DNA of 64,000 bases, from the NCBI GenBank assembly GCA_007693385.1, contig REDR01000048.1:33176-97175 (forward strand), written 5' to 3'. The notes beneath the pieces were generated by a model, which had not been told where the DNA came from, did not search any database, and saw only the letters and a list, made by a program, of their open reading frames with translations. The translations under genes were made by a program, and so were the position numbers. Source of the DNA: Anaerolineaceae bacterium (GTDB lineage: Bacteria; Chloroflexota; Anaerolineae; Aggregatilineales; Phototrophicaceae). Of this stretch, positions 33,958 through 42,904 are shown one piece after another (the stretch's first letter is position 1; every line of letters starts with the position of its first letter).

Positions 33958-35475
33958 ATGCGAGCAGTGGTTGACGATACGCAGGATAAGAAATTATCAC
34001 CTTTCTCGATACCGGACATTATCGTTCTAGTCGGCGCGTTGATCGTGGCGGTGGGCTTCCTGTTCCTGCCATGGCTGGAGCGTCCGGACGTGCGCCCGGA
34101 GTTGTTCGGCGCGACGGCGGGCTTGCCACAGCCAACCGGCGCGATCTTCTCCGCGATGCAAAGGCCGGTATTCTCCACACATAATGTCTTTCCGGAAGAG
34201 CCGCTAGCGTCGCTCTTTCTGGAAGGTCAGCGCACGTTCACCGGCGTTGAAATGCTGAACGATGCCTACTACACCGAATTCATCACCATCACCATCGCCT
34301 TCCCGATGATCGCGCTGGTGGCCGGTCTGTTTCTGGCGTTCTTCGGGATGTTCGTCCCGTCGTGGCGCAAGGCGACGCGCTGGGCGCAGTTCTTCTTCGG
34401 CGTGATGGGGTTGGGCTACTTCTATTTCTTCTTCAGCAAATACCCGCTAGAGCAAGTTAGCGGCGCGTTGCAGATCGGCTTCTGGGTGGCGCTGTTCGGC
34501 TTTGTGCTGTACGTGGTACAGGCGGTCTTGCCGCGCAAGTCCCCGCCGCTAAAAGAGCGCATGTTCAAAGGCGTGCTGGACGATCAAGGCGTGGTCAGTC
34601 TGGAAGGCGCACAGGAGATCAAGGGGCAGTCGCTTTATACGAAAGCGCTGTATCGTCTTGGCCGCGACTACCTCACGCTGTCGATGTTGTTCTTGTTGCT
34701 GTTGCTGGTGCTGTTCGCGCTATCCGCCCCGTTGATCGAGAGCACGCTGAACGTTAGCTATCGCTCCACTAGCGATCAGGTATTCCTGCCGATTGATAGC
34801 GGTAAATACTTTCTGGGCACGGACGATCTAGGCCGCGATCAGTTGGCGCGTCTGGCGTATGCTGGCCGCATCTCGATGTCAATCGCGCTGGCCGCCGCCA
34901 TCCTATCGCTGGTCATCGGCGTATCGGTGGGCATCGTCACCGGCTTCTATGGCGGCGTGGTGGACGACATCATCATGTGGTTCATCACCACGCTGAACTC
35001 GATCCCGCAGTTGTTCCTGTTGTTGATCGTGGCGGCGGTGTTGCGTCCCGGCCCGGAGACGTTGATCTTGATCTTAGGTTTATTAGGCTGGACGGGCACA
35101 ACCCGTCTGGTACGTGGCGAGACGCTGGCCTTGCGAGAACGCGAGTTCGTGGTCAGTGCGCGTTCGATTGGCGCGTCGGATTTGCGGATCATGTTCATGC
35201 ACATCTTCCCCAATCTGATCTCGATTGTGGTGGTGACGCTGGCGATTGACATCGGCGTGCTGTTGCTGATCGAAGCCTCACTCAGTTATCTAGGCTTGGG
35301 CGTGCAACCGCCGACGCCGACATGGGGCAACATGCTGACCAACGCGCAGACGTTCTTCGTGCGCGGTTCGCATCTGGTGGTGTTCCCCGGCTTGTTGATC
35401 TCGATCATGGTGCTGGCGATGTATATCATCGGCGACGGCATCCGCGACGCGCTCGACCCGCGCACCAACGACTAA
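33958..35475 (+). CDS. DppC-like ABC transporter permease with long N-terminal membrane part
   Basis: 505 residues against about 290-300 for the family. The standard DppC core starts near residue 255 (DSGKYFLGTDDLGRDQLARLAYAG, in pieces) and has the EAA loop VVSARSIGASDLRIMFMHIFPN. Before it lie five or six hydrophobic segments: DIIVLVGALIVAVGFLFLPW, an extracytoplasmic loop, then FPMIALVAGLFLAFFGMF and others. The extension is not a known domain to me. AAGGGG lies upstream. It co-transports with the DppB-like protein. Confidence 0.92.
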   Translation: MRAVVDDTQDKKLSPFSIPDIIVLVGALIVAVGFLFLPWLERPDVRPELFGATAGLPQPTGAIFSAMQRPVFSTHNVFPEEPLASLFLEGQRTFTGVEMLNDAYYTEFITITIAFPMIALVAGLFLAFFGMFVPSWRKATRWAQFFFGVMGLGYFYFFFSKYPLEQVSGALQIGFWVALFGFVLYVVQAVLPRKSPPLKERMFKGVLDDQGVVSLEGAQEIKGQSLYTKALYRLGRDYLTLSMLFLLLLLVLFALSAPLIESTLNVSYRSTSDQVFLPIDSGKYFLGTDDLGRDQLARLAYAGRISMSIALAAAILSLVIGVSVGIVTGFYGGVVDDIIMWFITTLNSIPQLFLLLIVAAVLRPGPETLILILGLLGWTGTTRLVRGETLALREREFVVSARSIGASDLRIMFMHIFPNLISIVVVTLAIDIGVLLLIEASLSYLGLGVQPPTPTWGNMLTNAQTFFVRGSHLVVFPGLLISIMVLAMYIIGDGIRDALDPRTND

Positions 35476-35532
35476 CGGCGGCCTGATCGTCCCGACGATC
35501 AACCGGCATGATTGAACTTGATTAAAACGATG

Positions 35533-35566
35533 ACAGGGCGCTATCTTTAAGAAGCGCTCTGTTTTT
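35533..35566 (+). terminator. Intrinsic terminator after the permease pair
   Basis: ACAGGGCGCT and AGCGCTCTGT (10 bp, one G-U) with a 10-nt loop, followed by T5. Confidence 0.85.
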
Positions 35567-35587
35567 GATTCTGAAGGAGTTATCGCT

Positions 35588-38530
35588 ATGCGCTTGACAT
35601 TTTTAGGGGGCGCTGATGAAGTCGGCGCGAGTAGTACGCTGGTAGAAATCGCCGGAAAGCGGCTTTTGATCGACGCGGGCATTCGCATCTCGCCGCGCAG
35701 TAATCGCGGCATCCAGAACGACCAACTGCCCGATTTGCAACGCATCACGGAGGCGGGCGGCCCGGATGTGATTCTGGTCACGCACGCCCACACCGACCAC
35801 ACCGGCGCTTTGCCGTTGGTGATGGAGCAATACCCGCATGTGCCGGTCATGGCGACGCGCCCGACGCAGGTCTTGACGCGCATCTTGCAGAAGGACGCCC
35901 AGCGCATCATGAAGACGCGGCAAGACGAAGAAGGCGAATTGCCGATCTTCGATGAGGTGGCGTCGGATCGGCTGATGGCGGCGTTCCAGACGGTGGAATT
36001 TCATCAGGCGGTCAAGCTGGGCGAGGCGTTGCAGGTTACGTTTCATCCGGCAGGCCACATCGCGGGCGCGGCGATGCTGGTCATCGAGAGCGAGGAGGGC
36101 ACGCTGGTCATGACCGGCGACGTATCGCTGAACGATCAACGCGCCGTCGTCAGCGCCGCCATCCCCAACATCAAAGCCGATGCGCTGGTGATGGAAAGCA
36201 CTTACGGCGGTAAATTGCACGCCAACCGCGACGCCGAAGAGAAGCGCCTGATCGAATCGCTGAAGGCGGTGACCGACAACGGCGGCAAGGCGTTGATTCC
36301 GGCGTTCGCGCTGGGACGCTCGCAGGAGATATTACAGATCATTCTGGCTTATCGTGACGTATTCGACGCGCCGGTTTATGTCGATGGCATGGTGCGCTCG
36401 GTGTGTCAGGGGTACGCCACATTTGACGATCTCCTGCCGCGCTCGACGGTGCGTTCCGCCGGTGAGGACCCGCTATTCTTCCGCAAGAAGGTGCGTCCGG
36501 TGACCAGCGCCGCCATGCGCGAACAGGTGGCGAATTCGGATGAGCCGTGCGTGATCGTCGCCAGTAGCGGCATGTTGACCGGCGGCGCGTCCGTCGCTTA
36601 CGCCAAGCAGATGGCGCCGCATTCCCGGAACGCGATTTTCCTGACCGGCTATCAGGATGAAGAAGCGCCCGGACGCCGTTTACAGGAGATGCTCCGCAAG
36701 CGGCAATCCGCCGACCAGACCGGCGAGTCGGTGACGATCAAGATTGACGGCAAGCCGGTTTCGGTGCGTTGCCATGTGGACACATACTCGCTTTCCGCGC
36801 ACGCTGACGAGATGGAGCTGGTCAACATGGCGGAGACGTTCGGCGCGGAGGCGATCATGCTGGTGCATGGCGATCATGGGGCGCGGCACAGCGTCGCTAG
36901 CGCGTTGCGTCAGCGCGGGCATCGCGTCATCACGCCGAAGATCGGCCAGACCAAACAATTCGGCTTCCCGAAGCGCCCGTGGGCGCTGGCGGGCGGGCAG
37001 AAGGCGGGCGGCACACAGACCGCCGCGCTTGATCCGGCGGCGCTGTGGGAGGCGCTGAAGGGCGAAGCGGGCAATTTCTACTCGGCGCGGGAACTGGCGC
37101 AGATGTGGTGGGGCGATGCCACCCGCGCCCGTGAGGTGCAGACCGCGCTCGAAGGCGACATCTACTTCGCGGCGGATTGGCGGCGGCGCGATCATTTTCA
37201 GGTGCGGACGCCGGAGCAGGTCGCCCGTAAGCGGCGGCAACTGGCGCTGATGATGGCGTATCCCGATCTGGTCGGCTCGCTGGTCGCCCTGCGCGATAGC
37301 AACGAGCGTTTGCGGCTGGGCGTGGTGGTCTCTGCCGGTGATGACTACTTCGAGGCGGAAGTCGCGGGGGCGAAGGGGCGGCAATACCCCGCCGACGCGC
37401 TCCTGTGGGTGTTCGGCAAATGGGAAGGCTACGAAAGCGGCAAGGGCATTCGCGGGCAGGTCAGCGAATTGTTGAAGAAGGCCAGACCCTACGCCGATAC
37501 GCTCCTGCCTTTCGCACGGCGGCAGAAACTGGTCGCGGCGGGCGCGGCGGTCATGCCGCCCGATCTTCTGCCGCCCGTCCTGCCCGACGATCTGACCGAG
37601 CTTGAGGCGCTGGTGGCGCTGGTGGCGGCGCTGGCCGGTGATGGCGCGACGCTGGAAGCGGGCGGATTGTTGCCGCACCGCGCCCGTGAGGGCGAACCAC
37701 TGGAGCAGAATCAAGCGCGGGATGTGGTGCTGAGTACCTTCCCGCCGGATGCGCGTCTGCGTAAAGTCGGCATGGATGTTCACCGCCGCCGACTGTTGCT
37801 GACGGTGGATTTTCCCGATTATGCCGCCCGCGTTCATGGCGACCTCATCGAAGATTTAGAGGATCAAACCGGCTGGAATCTGCGACTGAATACCGGCGTC
37901 AATCAGCAAGCGCTGGGTGAAGCGGTGCATGAACTACTACCGGCGGGCGCGATGGTGGTCAAGGGGCCGTCGTTCTATATGGACAAGCGCGAAGTCGGCG
38001 TCGAATTATCCGGCGTGGATGATCTGCCCGCGTTGCAGGCCGCCTATCATGACCTGACCGGCTACCGGCTCATCACGTCCGGCACCGGCGAAAGCGGCGA
38101 CGCGCCCGCCATCAGCGCCCGCCCGACGACCACCCGCGAACGCATGGAGATTAACGCGGCTTACGGCCTGATCCGCGCCGCGCTCGATCCGTTCGGGCTG
38201 TACAAAGTCGGCTTGAAGCAGGACGCCATCGTGTTGACGTTCATCTCGCCGCAGATCGGCGAGCGTCACACGCAGGCGATCACCCGTTTAGCGGAGCAGA
38301 CCGGCTATCCGTTGCGCGTGCATCCGCACCCCAACCAGCAGAAAATATTGCAGATCGCCAACCAGTATTTGCGCGAAGCGGGCTGGGTGGCACGCAAAGG
38401 GCCGGGCATCCACACAGATCGCGGCGCGGTGTCGGTCACGCTGGCCTCTGCGCCCGATTCTGACGCTTTAGAGGCGGTCTGCGCCCGATTTGTCGAACAG
38501 ACCGGCTACGCGCTGGAAATCGGCGTGTGA
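35588..38530 (+). CDS. Beta-CASP metallo-beta-lactamase nuclease with duplicated KH-like C-terminus
   Basis: 980 residues, about twice the length of usual bacterial beta-CASP nucleases. Residues 1-460 are the MBL/beta-CASP core: HAHTDHTG at 66-73 (Zn ligands), the His in HPAGHIAGAAM, TGDVSLNDQ, MESTYGG, and the beta-CASP motifs PAFALGRSQE and SSGMLTGG, closing with HVDTYSLSAHAD and VHGDHGARH. Residues 500-700 are unrecognised. Residues 723-832 and 871-980 are two copies of one module sharing KVG, EQTG/DQTG, LR and NQQ at the same places, similar to KH folds. It probably cuts or trims RNA, as CPSF73/RNase J relatives do. Confidence 0.85.
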   Translation: MRLTFLGGADEVGASSTLVEIAGKRLLIDAGIRISPRSNRGIQNDQLPDLQRITEAGGPDVILVTHAHTDHTGALPLVMEQYPHVPVMATRPTQVLTRILQKDAQRIMKTRQDEEGELPIFDEVASDRLMAAFQTVEFHQAVKLGEALQVTFHPAGHIAGAAMLVIESEEGTLVMTGDVSLNDQRAVVSAAIPNIKADALVMESTYGGKLHANRDAEEKRLIESLKAVTDNGGKALIPAFALGRSQEILQIILAYRDVFDAPVYVDGMVRSVCQGYATFDDLLPRSTVRSAGEDPLFFRKKVRPVTSAAMREQVANSDEPCVIVASSGMLTGGASVAYAKQMAPHSRNAIFLTGYQDEEAPGRRLQEMLRKRQSADQTGESVTIKIDGKPVSVRCHVDTYSLSAHADEMELVNMAETFGAEAIMLVHGDHGARHSVASALRQRGHRVITPKIGQTKQFGFPKRPWALAGGQKAGGTQTAALDPAALWEALKGEAGNFYSARELAQMWWGDATRAREVQTALEGDIYFAADWRRRDHFQVRTPEQVARKRRQLALMMAYPDLVGSLVALRDSNERLRLGVVVSAGDDYFEAEVAGAKGRQYPADALLWVFGKWEGYESGKGIRGQVSELLKKARPYADTLLPFARRQKLVAAGAAVMPPDLLPPVLPDDLTELEALVALVAALAGDGATLEAGGLLPHRAREGEPLEQNQARDVVLSTFPPDARLRKVGMDVHRRRLLLTVDFPDYAARVHGDLIEDLEDQTGWNLRLNTGVNQQALGEAVHELLPAGAMVVKGPSFYMDKREVGVELSGVDDLPALQAAYHDLTGYRLITSGTGESGDAPAISARPTTTRERMEINAAYGLIRAALDPFGLYKVGLKQDAIVLTFISPQIGERHTQAITRLAEQTGYPLRVHPHPNQQKILQIANQYLREAGWVARKGPGIHTDRGAVSVTLASAPDSDALEAVCARFVEQTGYALEIGV

Positions 38531-38569
38531 CGGCGCGACGCAATCAACAATCAATCTGTACACGTAAAA

Positions 38570-38585
38570 GCGTAGCGTGCTACGC
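38570..38585. repeat. GCGTAGCGTGCTACGC palindrome
   Basis: 7-bp arms GCGTAGC/GCTACGC around GT, without the GTAGGGGC flank. It lies between the nuclease and the ATPase genes and may also end the nuclease transcript weakly. Confidence 0.7.
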
Positions 38586-38604
38586 TCGATCTTAGGAAGG
38601 AACG

Positions 38605-39645
38605 ATGACGACACAACTTTTGAATTGTAGCGGGCTGGTGAAGCGCTTCGGCGATGTGCTGGCGGTTGACCGCGCCGACATGCGGATTGATCGCGGCGAA
38701 TTCGTGACGCTTCTCGGCCCGAGTGGATGCGGCAAGAGTACCACTCTGCGACTGGTGGCCGGTTTCGAGCGTCCGGACGCCGGTAAGATTCGCATTAAAG
38801 ATCATGTGGTGGCCGACGAAGGGCGACACGTCCCGCCGGAGGAGCGCCGTCTGGGGATGGTGTTTCAGGATTATGCGCTATTCCCGCATTTGAGCGTGCT
38901 GGATAATGTGGCGTTCGGCCTGCGCGGGGATCGCAAATCCCGCCATCGCCGCGCTCAGGAAATGCTGGAGATGGTCGGGCTGGCGTATTATGACCGGCGG
39001 ATGCCGTATCAGCTTTCCGGCGGGCAACAACAGCGCGTCGCGCTGGCACGCGCATTAGCGCCCGCGCCGGATATGGTGTTGCTGGACGAGCCGTTCTCGA
39101 ATCTGGATGCGGCGCTCCGTGAGCAGTTACGCGGCGAAGTCCGCGCCATCCTCAAGCAGACCGGCACGACATGCTTATTCGTCACGCACGATCAAGAGGA
39201 GGCGCTGAGTCTGTCGGATCGCGTGGCGGTGATGTTCGATGGGCGCGTGGTGCAGATGGACACGCCGAGCGCGGTGTATCGCGCCCCGATTGATCGCCAT
39301 GTCGCGTCGTTTGTGGGGGAGGGCAATTATCTACAGGCGCGGGCAGTGGGCGAGCGAGCGTCGTGTGTGCTGGGCGATGTCGTCTTGCAACAACCGAAGC
39401 AGGGCGCGGTGATGTTGATGCTCCGTCCGGAAGCGTTGAGCCTGTCGCCATTGACCGCCGATGCTGGCACGACGGGGGCGGGGCGCGTGTTGTGGCGTGA
39501 ATATTACGGACACGATCAGCGCGTCGGTGTTAAACTAGAGAATGGTATCACGCTGGTCGCTCGTTTGGGCGCGGTGGAGGATTGTGAACCCGGCGCGGAT
39601 GTGACGGTGCGCGTCACCGGAAGCGGCGTCGCGTTCCCGTTGTAG
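38605..39645 (+). CDS. Fbp/Pot-type ABC transporter ATPase (orphan)
   Basis: 346 residues. Walker A GPSGCGKST, Q-loop VFQDYALFPHLSVLDNVAFGL, signature LSGGQQQR, Walker B MVLLDEPFSNLD, and H-loop FVTHDQEEA. The C-terminal 110 residues carry a TOBE-like domain (VASFVGEGNYLQA, MLMLRPEALSLS). This is the CUT2/iron(III)-thiamine-polyamine class. No permease is adjacent. The only fitting partners in the window are the iron-type binding protein at 56905 and the double permease at 58039, 18 kb away. AGGAAGG lies just before the ATG. Confidence 0.9.
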   Translation: MTTQLLNCSGLVKRFGDVLAVDRADMRIDRGEFVTLLGPSGCGKSTTLRLVAGFERPDAGKIRIKDHVVADEGRHVPPEERRLGMVFQDYALFPHLSVLDNVAFGLRGDRKSRHRRAQEMLEMVGLAYYDRRMPYQLSGGQQQRVALARALAPAPDMVLLDEPFSNLDAALREQLRGEVRAILKQTGTTCLFVTHDQEEALSLSDRVAVMFDGRVVQMDTPSAVYRAPIDRHVASFVGEGNYLQARAVGERASCVLGDVVLQQPKQGAVMLMLRPEALSLSPLTADAGTTGAGRVLWREYYGHDQRVGVKLENGITLVARLGAVEDCEPGADVTVRVTGSGVAFPL

Positions 39646-39721
39646 ATGGTGTGTCGGGCATTGTCCGGCGTGTGGTGATCGTCAATTTCAACAGACCTGT
39701 TGAAGAAAGGCTTCATGTAAA

Positions 39722-40090
39722 ATGGCTGAACGTGTACATATCGGCTCGGCGGCGGATTTTGTCGTCGGAGAAAGCAAGACAGTCAAGGCGGACGAAAAAG
39801 TGCTGGTCGTCGTCCGCACCGAAGACGGCATCTGTGCGCTGGTCAATCGTTGCTCGCATCTGCCGTTACCCATCGCGGGCGGTAAGATTGAGGGCAACAC
39901 GATCACCTGCCCGTGGCATAACTCCAAGTTTGATCTATGCACTGGCAACAATCTGGACTGGGTATCCGGCGTCAGTGGCGTGAAGATGCCGGACTGGGTG
40001 CGTAAGGTGATGTCGATGGGCAAAAAGCCGCAATCCATCCAATCTTATGATGTGGTTGAAGAAGATGGCGAAGTTTACGTCGAAATCTAG
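39722..40090 (+). CDS. Rieske-type [2Fe-2S] protein
   Basis: 122 residues. The cluster motif is Cys44-Ser-His46 in NRCSHLPLP and Cys63-Pro-Trp-His66 in ITCPWHNSKFD, the expected CxH-x16-CxxH. No signal peptide or membrane anchor, so it is a soluble cytoplasmic electron carrier or oxygenase ferredoxin (NirD/BphF-like). The stretch WVSGVSGVKMPDWVRKVMSMG after the second motif is an extra loop. It follows the ATPase gene by 76 nt on the same strand. Partner oxygenase genes are not nearby. Confidence 0.92.
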   Translation: MAERVHIGSAADFVVGESKTVKADEKVLVVVRTEDGICALVNRCSHLPLPIAGGKIEGNTITCPWHNSKFDLCTGNNLDWVSGVSGVKMPDWVRKVMSMGKKPQSIQSYDVVEEDGEVYVEI

Positions 40091-40115
40091 TTCGCGTTGA
40101 CCGCGACCACTTTAT

Positions 40116-40149
40116 AAACTGAAGGTGATGGCCGCATCGCCTTCAGTTT
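40116..40149 (+). terminator. Hairpin after the Rieske gene
   Basis: AAACTGAAGGTGATG and CATCGCCTTCAGTTT pair over 15 bp (one G-U) around GCCG. The T-run is poor, but the stem is very strong. Confidence 0.7.
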
Positions 40150-40172
40150 CGTTCGTGTTGTTCGGCATGGCA

Positions 40173-40178
40173 TATAAT
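40173..40178 (+). promoter_or_regulatory. Consensus -10 box before the KAS III-like gene
   Basis: Perfect TATAAT, but no recognisable -35 box at 17-18 nt. It implies a leader of about 108 nt before 40293. Confidence 0.35.
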
Positions 40179-40292
40179 TTTTACGGAACTGATACCCTCC
40201 GGAATCGCCGCGTGTTACATTATTCTTCGCCAATAGGCTTTGATTTCTGAACAGTCTCAAACTACTAAATTTATTTTGGAAATGAATTAGAT

Positions 40293-41309
40293 ATGACAGC
40301 TATAGGCATTGTGGGCACGGGCACGTATTTCCCGCCGACGGTACAGACCGCCGCCGAAGTCGCCGCCCTAACAGACATCCCCGCTAGCATCCTACAAGAG
40401 AAAATGGGCATCCGTCAGCGCCACATCGCCGGAGACGGCGATAGCGTGAGCCAGATGGCGAGCCACGCCGCCGCCCGCGCCATCGAATCGGCCGGAATCC
40501 CGCCGGAGCGCATCAAGGCGGTGATCTCTCATGGCAGTGAATACAAAGACCATATCGTGTGGAACGCCGCCGGAAAGATTCAGCACAACGTCGGCGCGGT
40601 GAACGCTTTCGCGTTCGAGATGTACGCGCTGTGCGCCGGTGCGCCGATTGCCATGCAGGCGGCACGCGGCATGATGCTAGCCGACGAATCGCTGGATTAC
40701 GTGTTGCTGTCCGCCGCCAGTCGGGAGAATGATCTGGTGCATCCGCGCAATGAACGCGCCCGCTTCATGTTCAATTTTGGCGCGGGGGCGGGGGCGATGG
40801 TGTTGAAGCGCGGCGCGGAGCGCAATCTGATTCTCGGCGCGTCAGCCATCACTGACGGCAGTCTGTCGGAAACGGTGATGTTGACCCGCGAGCCGGACGC
40901 GCTGGGCGAACGCGACCCGATCAACGGCGACGTTTACGGCATGTTGGACGTGCAGAACGCCGAATACATGGCGGAGCGACTGGGCGAGTCGTCGCTGACC
41001 AACTTCGGGCGCGTAATTGGCGACGCGGTGGCGAAAAGCGGCGCGACGCTGGATGATGTCGCGTTTCTGGGCATCACGCACATGAAGCGCAGTTTCTACC
41101 TGCAAATTCTGCAATCCGTCGGCTTACAGCCGGAGCAAAGCGTTTATCTGCAAGATTACGGCCACGTTCAAAGCGTCGATCAAGTGCTGGCGCTGGAGCT
41201 AGGCTTGGCGCAGGGCAAGATCAAAGATGGCGATCTGATCGTGCTGGCGGGCGCGGGCACCGGCTACACATGGAGCGCGGTAGCGGTGCGCTGGGGGGCG
41301 GCGCGATGA
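40293..41309 (+). CDS. 3-oxoacyl-ACP synthase III-like thiolase-fold enzyme
   Basis: 338 residues. The nucleophile is Cys114 in MYALCAGAPIAMQ, and a His is in GITHMKRSF; the place of the usual Asn is occupied by DYGHVQSVDQ. Early motifs GIVGTGTYFPPTVQT and EKMGIRQRHIA are those of KAS III (FabH-like). The change at the third catalytic position suggests a non-elongating acyltransferase or a specialised acyl-CoA condensation, as in PqsD/HMGS-like relatives. The gene overlaps the following acyl-CoA ligase by 4 nt, which suggests that the ligase supplies its substrate. Confidence 0.85.
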   Translation: MTAIGIVGTGTYFPPTVQTAAEVAALTDIPASILQEKMGIRQRHIAGDGDSVSQMASHAAARAIESAGIPPERIKAVISHGSEYKDHIVWNAAGKIQHNVGAVNAFAFEMYALCAGAPIAMQAARGMMLADESLDYVLLSAASRENDLVHPRNERARFMFNFGAGAGAMVLKRGAERNLILGASAITDGSLSETVMLTREPDALGERDPINGDVYGMLDVQNAEYMAERLGESSLTNFGRVIGDAVAKSGATLDDVAFLGITHMKRSFYLQILQSVGLQPEQSVYLQDYGHVQSVDQVLALELGLAQGKIKDGDLIVLAGAGTGYTWSAVAVRWGAAR

Positions 41310-42874
41310 GCGCTCTAGCTTCTGATTGGCTGGCCTTCCACGCGGATCGCACGCCGGATAAAGTCGCCATGATCGATCAGGGCACGGGGCGCTCGTTCAC
41401 CTTCGCGGAGATGAACCAGCGTGCCGGACGGCTGGCCGCGTATTTCCGCGATGCGTGGGGGGCGACGGCGGGCGACCGGCTGGCGATCCTCGCTAAAAAT
41501 TCGGTGATGTATTTTGAATTTCAATTCGCGTGTGCCAAGCTGGGCGCGATGATGATCCCGTTGAATTGGCGGCTGGCACAGCCGGAGCTAGCGTTCATCC
41601 TAAGCGACGCGGGCGTGAAGGGCATCGTGTATGACGACTGTTTCGCGGAGCGCATATCGGAATTGACGCGCCACGCCATCAACGATCACGCGCTCTGTAT
41701 TCAGTTGGACGGCAACCCGTCCGCGCATGATGAATATGAAGACGCGATCAACGGCGCGGGCGACGCGGTAGCGATGGACGCGCAGACGACGCACGACACG
41801 CCGATGACCATCATGTACACGGCGGGCACCACCGGCCACCCGAAAGGCGTGGTCATCACGCACGGTATGACGTTCTGGAACGCGGTCAATATCAGCGTGC
41901 CCACCGGCCTCAATCAAAACAGCGTGTTCTATAGCGTCCTGCCGACCTTCCACACCGGCGGGCTGAATCTGTACGCTAATCCGTTGATCCACACTGGCGG
42001 GACGAGCATCATCGCCCGCGAATTCGACGCCGGTCTGATGTTGCGGACGCTATCCGATCCGGCGCTGGGCGTGACGCACGCTTTCGGCGTGCCGTCCATT
42101 TATTTATTCATGAGCCAGCATCCAGAATTTGACGCGGCTGATCTGAGCCGTATCGAGTCGTGGGGGTGTGGCGGTGCGCCGATGCCCGCCACGTTGCTCA
42201 AGCGTTACGCGGATCGCGGCATTGTGGTTCAGCTCGGCTTCGGCATGACCGAAACCAGCCCGACCACGTTCTTGATCGACAAGCGGCGGGCGCTGGTCAA
42301 GCCGACATCGGTCGGCAAGCCGCTATTGCATACCCGCGTCCGCGTGGTAGACGAGAATTTCCGCGATGTGGCGGTGGGCGCAGTCGGCGAGGTGGTCATC
42401 AGTGGGCCGAATGTGACGCCGCATTACTGGCAGAGGCCGGACGCCAACGCCGAGAGCTTCACCACCGACGCGCACGGCAATCGCTGGCTACACAGTGGCG
42501 ATGCCGGTATGGTGGATGAAGAAGGCTGTATTTACATCGTAGACCGCTATAAAGATATGTACATCAGTGGTGGCGAAAACGTGTATCCGGCGGAGGTGGA
42601 GCAGGTGATCTTTCAATTGCCTGCGGTGGCCGATGTCGCGGTGATCGGCGTGCCCGATGAACGCTGGGGCGAGACCGGCAAGGCGATCATCGTATTGAAG
42701 GCGGGCGCAGAACTGGACGAAGCGACATTGCGCGAGCATTGCGCCGCGAATCTGGCGAAGTTCAAAGTGCCGCAGTCGATGGCGTTACTCGATGAATTAC
42801 CGCGCAACGCCGCCGGAAAAGTGCTAAAGCGTGATCTGCGGCGGCAGTTCGTCGGCGCGGAAGATACCCGATAA
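41306..42874 (+). CDS. AMP-dependent acyl-CoA ligase 1
   Basis: 522 residues, starting on ATGA at 41306 inside the previous stop. The ATP-binding P-loop is YTAGTTGHPKGVVIT, the A5 motif is FGMTETSPT, the A7 region is WLHSGDAGMVDEEGCIYIVDRYKDM, and the catalytic Lys of A10 is NAAGKVLKRDLR. It activates a carboxylic acid as the AMP ester and transfers it to CoA. The same class as the second ligase at 44705, but the two share only the family motifs. Substrate length cannot be judged. A hydrolase follows 30 nt downstream. Confidence 0.93.
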   Translation: MSALASDWLAFHADRTPDKVAMIDQGTGRSFTFAEMNQRAGRLAAYFRDAWGATAGDRLAILAKNSVMYFEFQFACAKLGAMMIPLNWRLAQPELAFILSDAGVKGIVYDDCFAERISELTRHAINDHALCIQLDGNPSAHDEYEDAINGAGDAVAMDAQTTHDTPMTIMYTAGTTGHPKGVVITHGMTFWNAVNISVPTGLNQNSVFYSVLPTFHTGGLNLYANPLIHTGGTSIIAREFDAGLMLRTLSDPALGVTHAFGVPSIYLFMSQHPEFDAADLSRIESWGCGGAPMPATLLKRYADRGIVVQLGFGMTETSPTTFLIDKRRALVKPTSVGKPLLHTRVRVVDENFRDVAVGAVGEVVISGPNVTPHYWQRPDANAESFTTDAHGNRWLHSGDAGMVDEEGCIYIVDRYKDMYISGGENVYPAEVEQVIFQLPAVADVAVIGVPDERWGETGKAIIVLKAGAELDEATLREHCAANLAKFKVPQSMALLDELPRNAAGKVLKRDLRRQFVGAEDTR

Positions 42875-42904
42875 ACGGGCATGACGAGAGAGGACGGAAA
42901 CGGG

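Noticed and set aside
36680..37837. 385-codon minus-strand open frame
   Set aside because: Antisense to the beta-CASP nuclease; composition rich in Arg, Gln and His with no domain.
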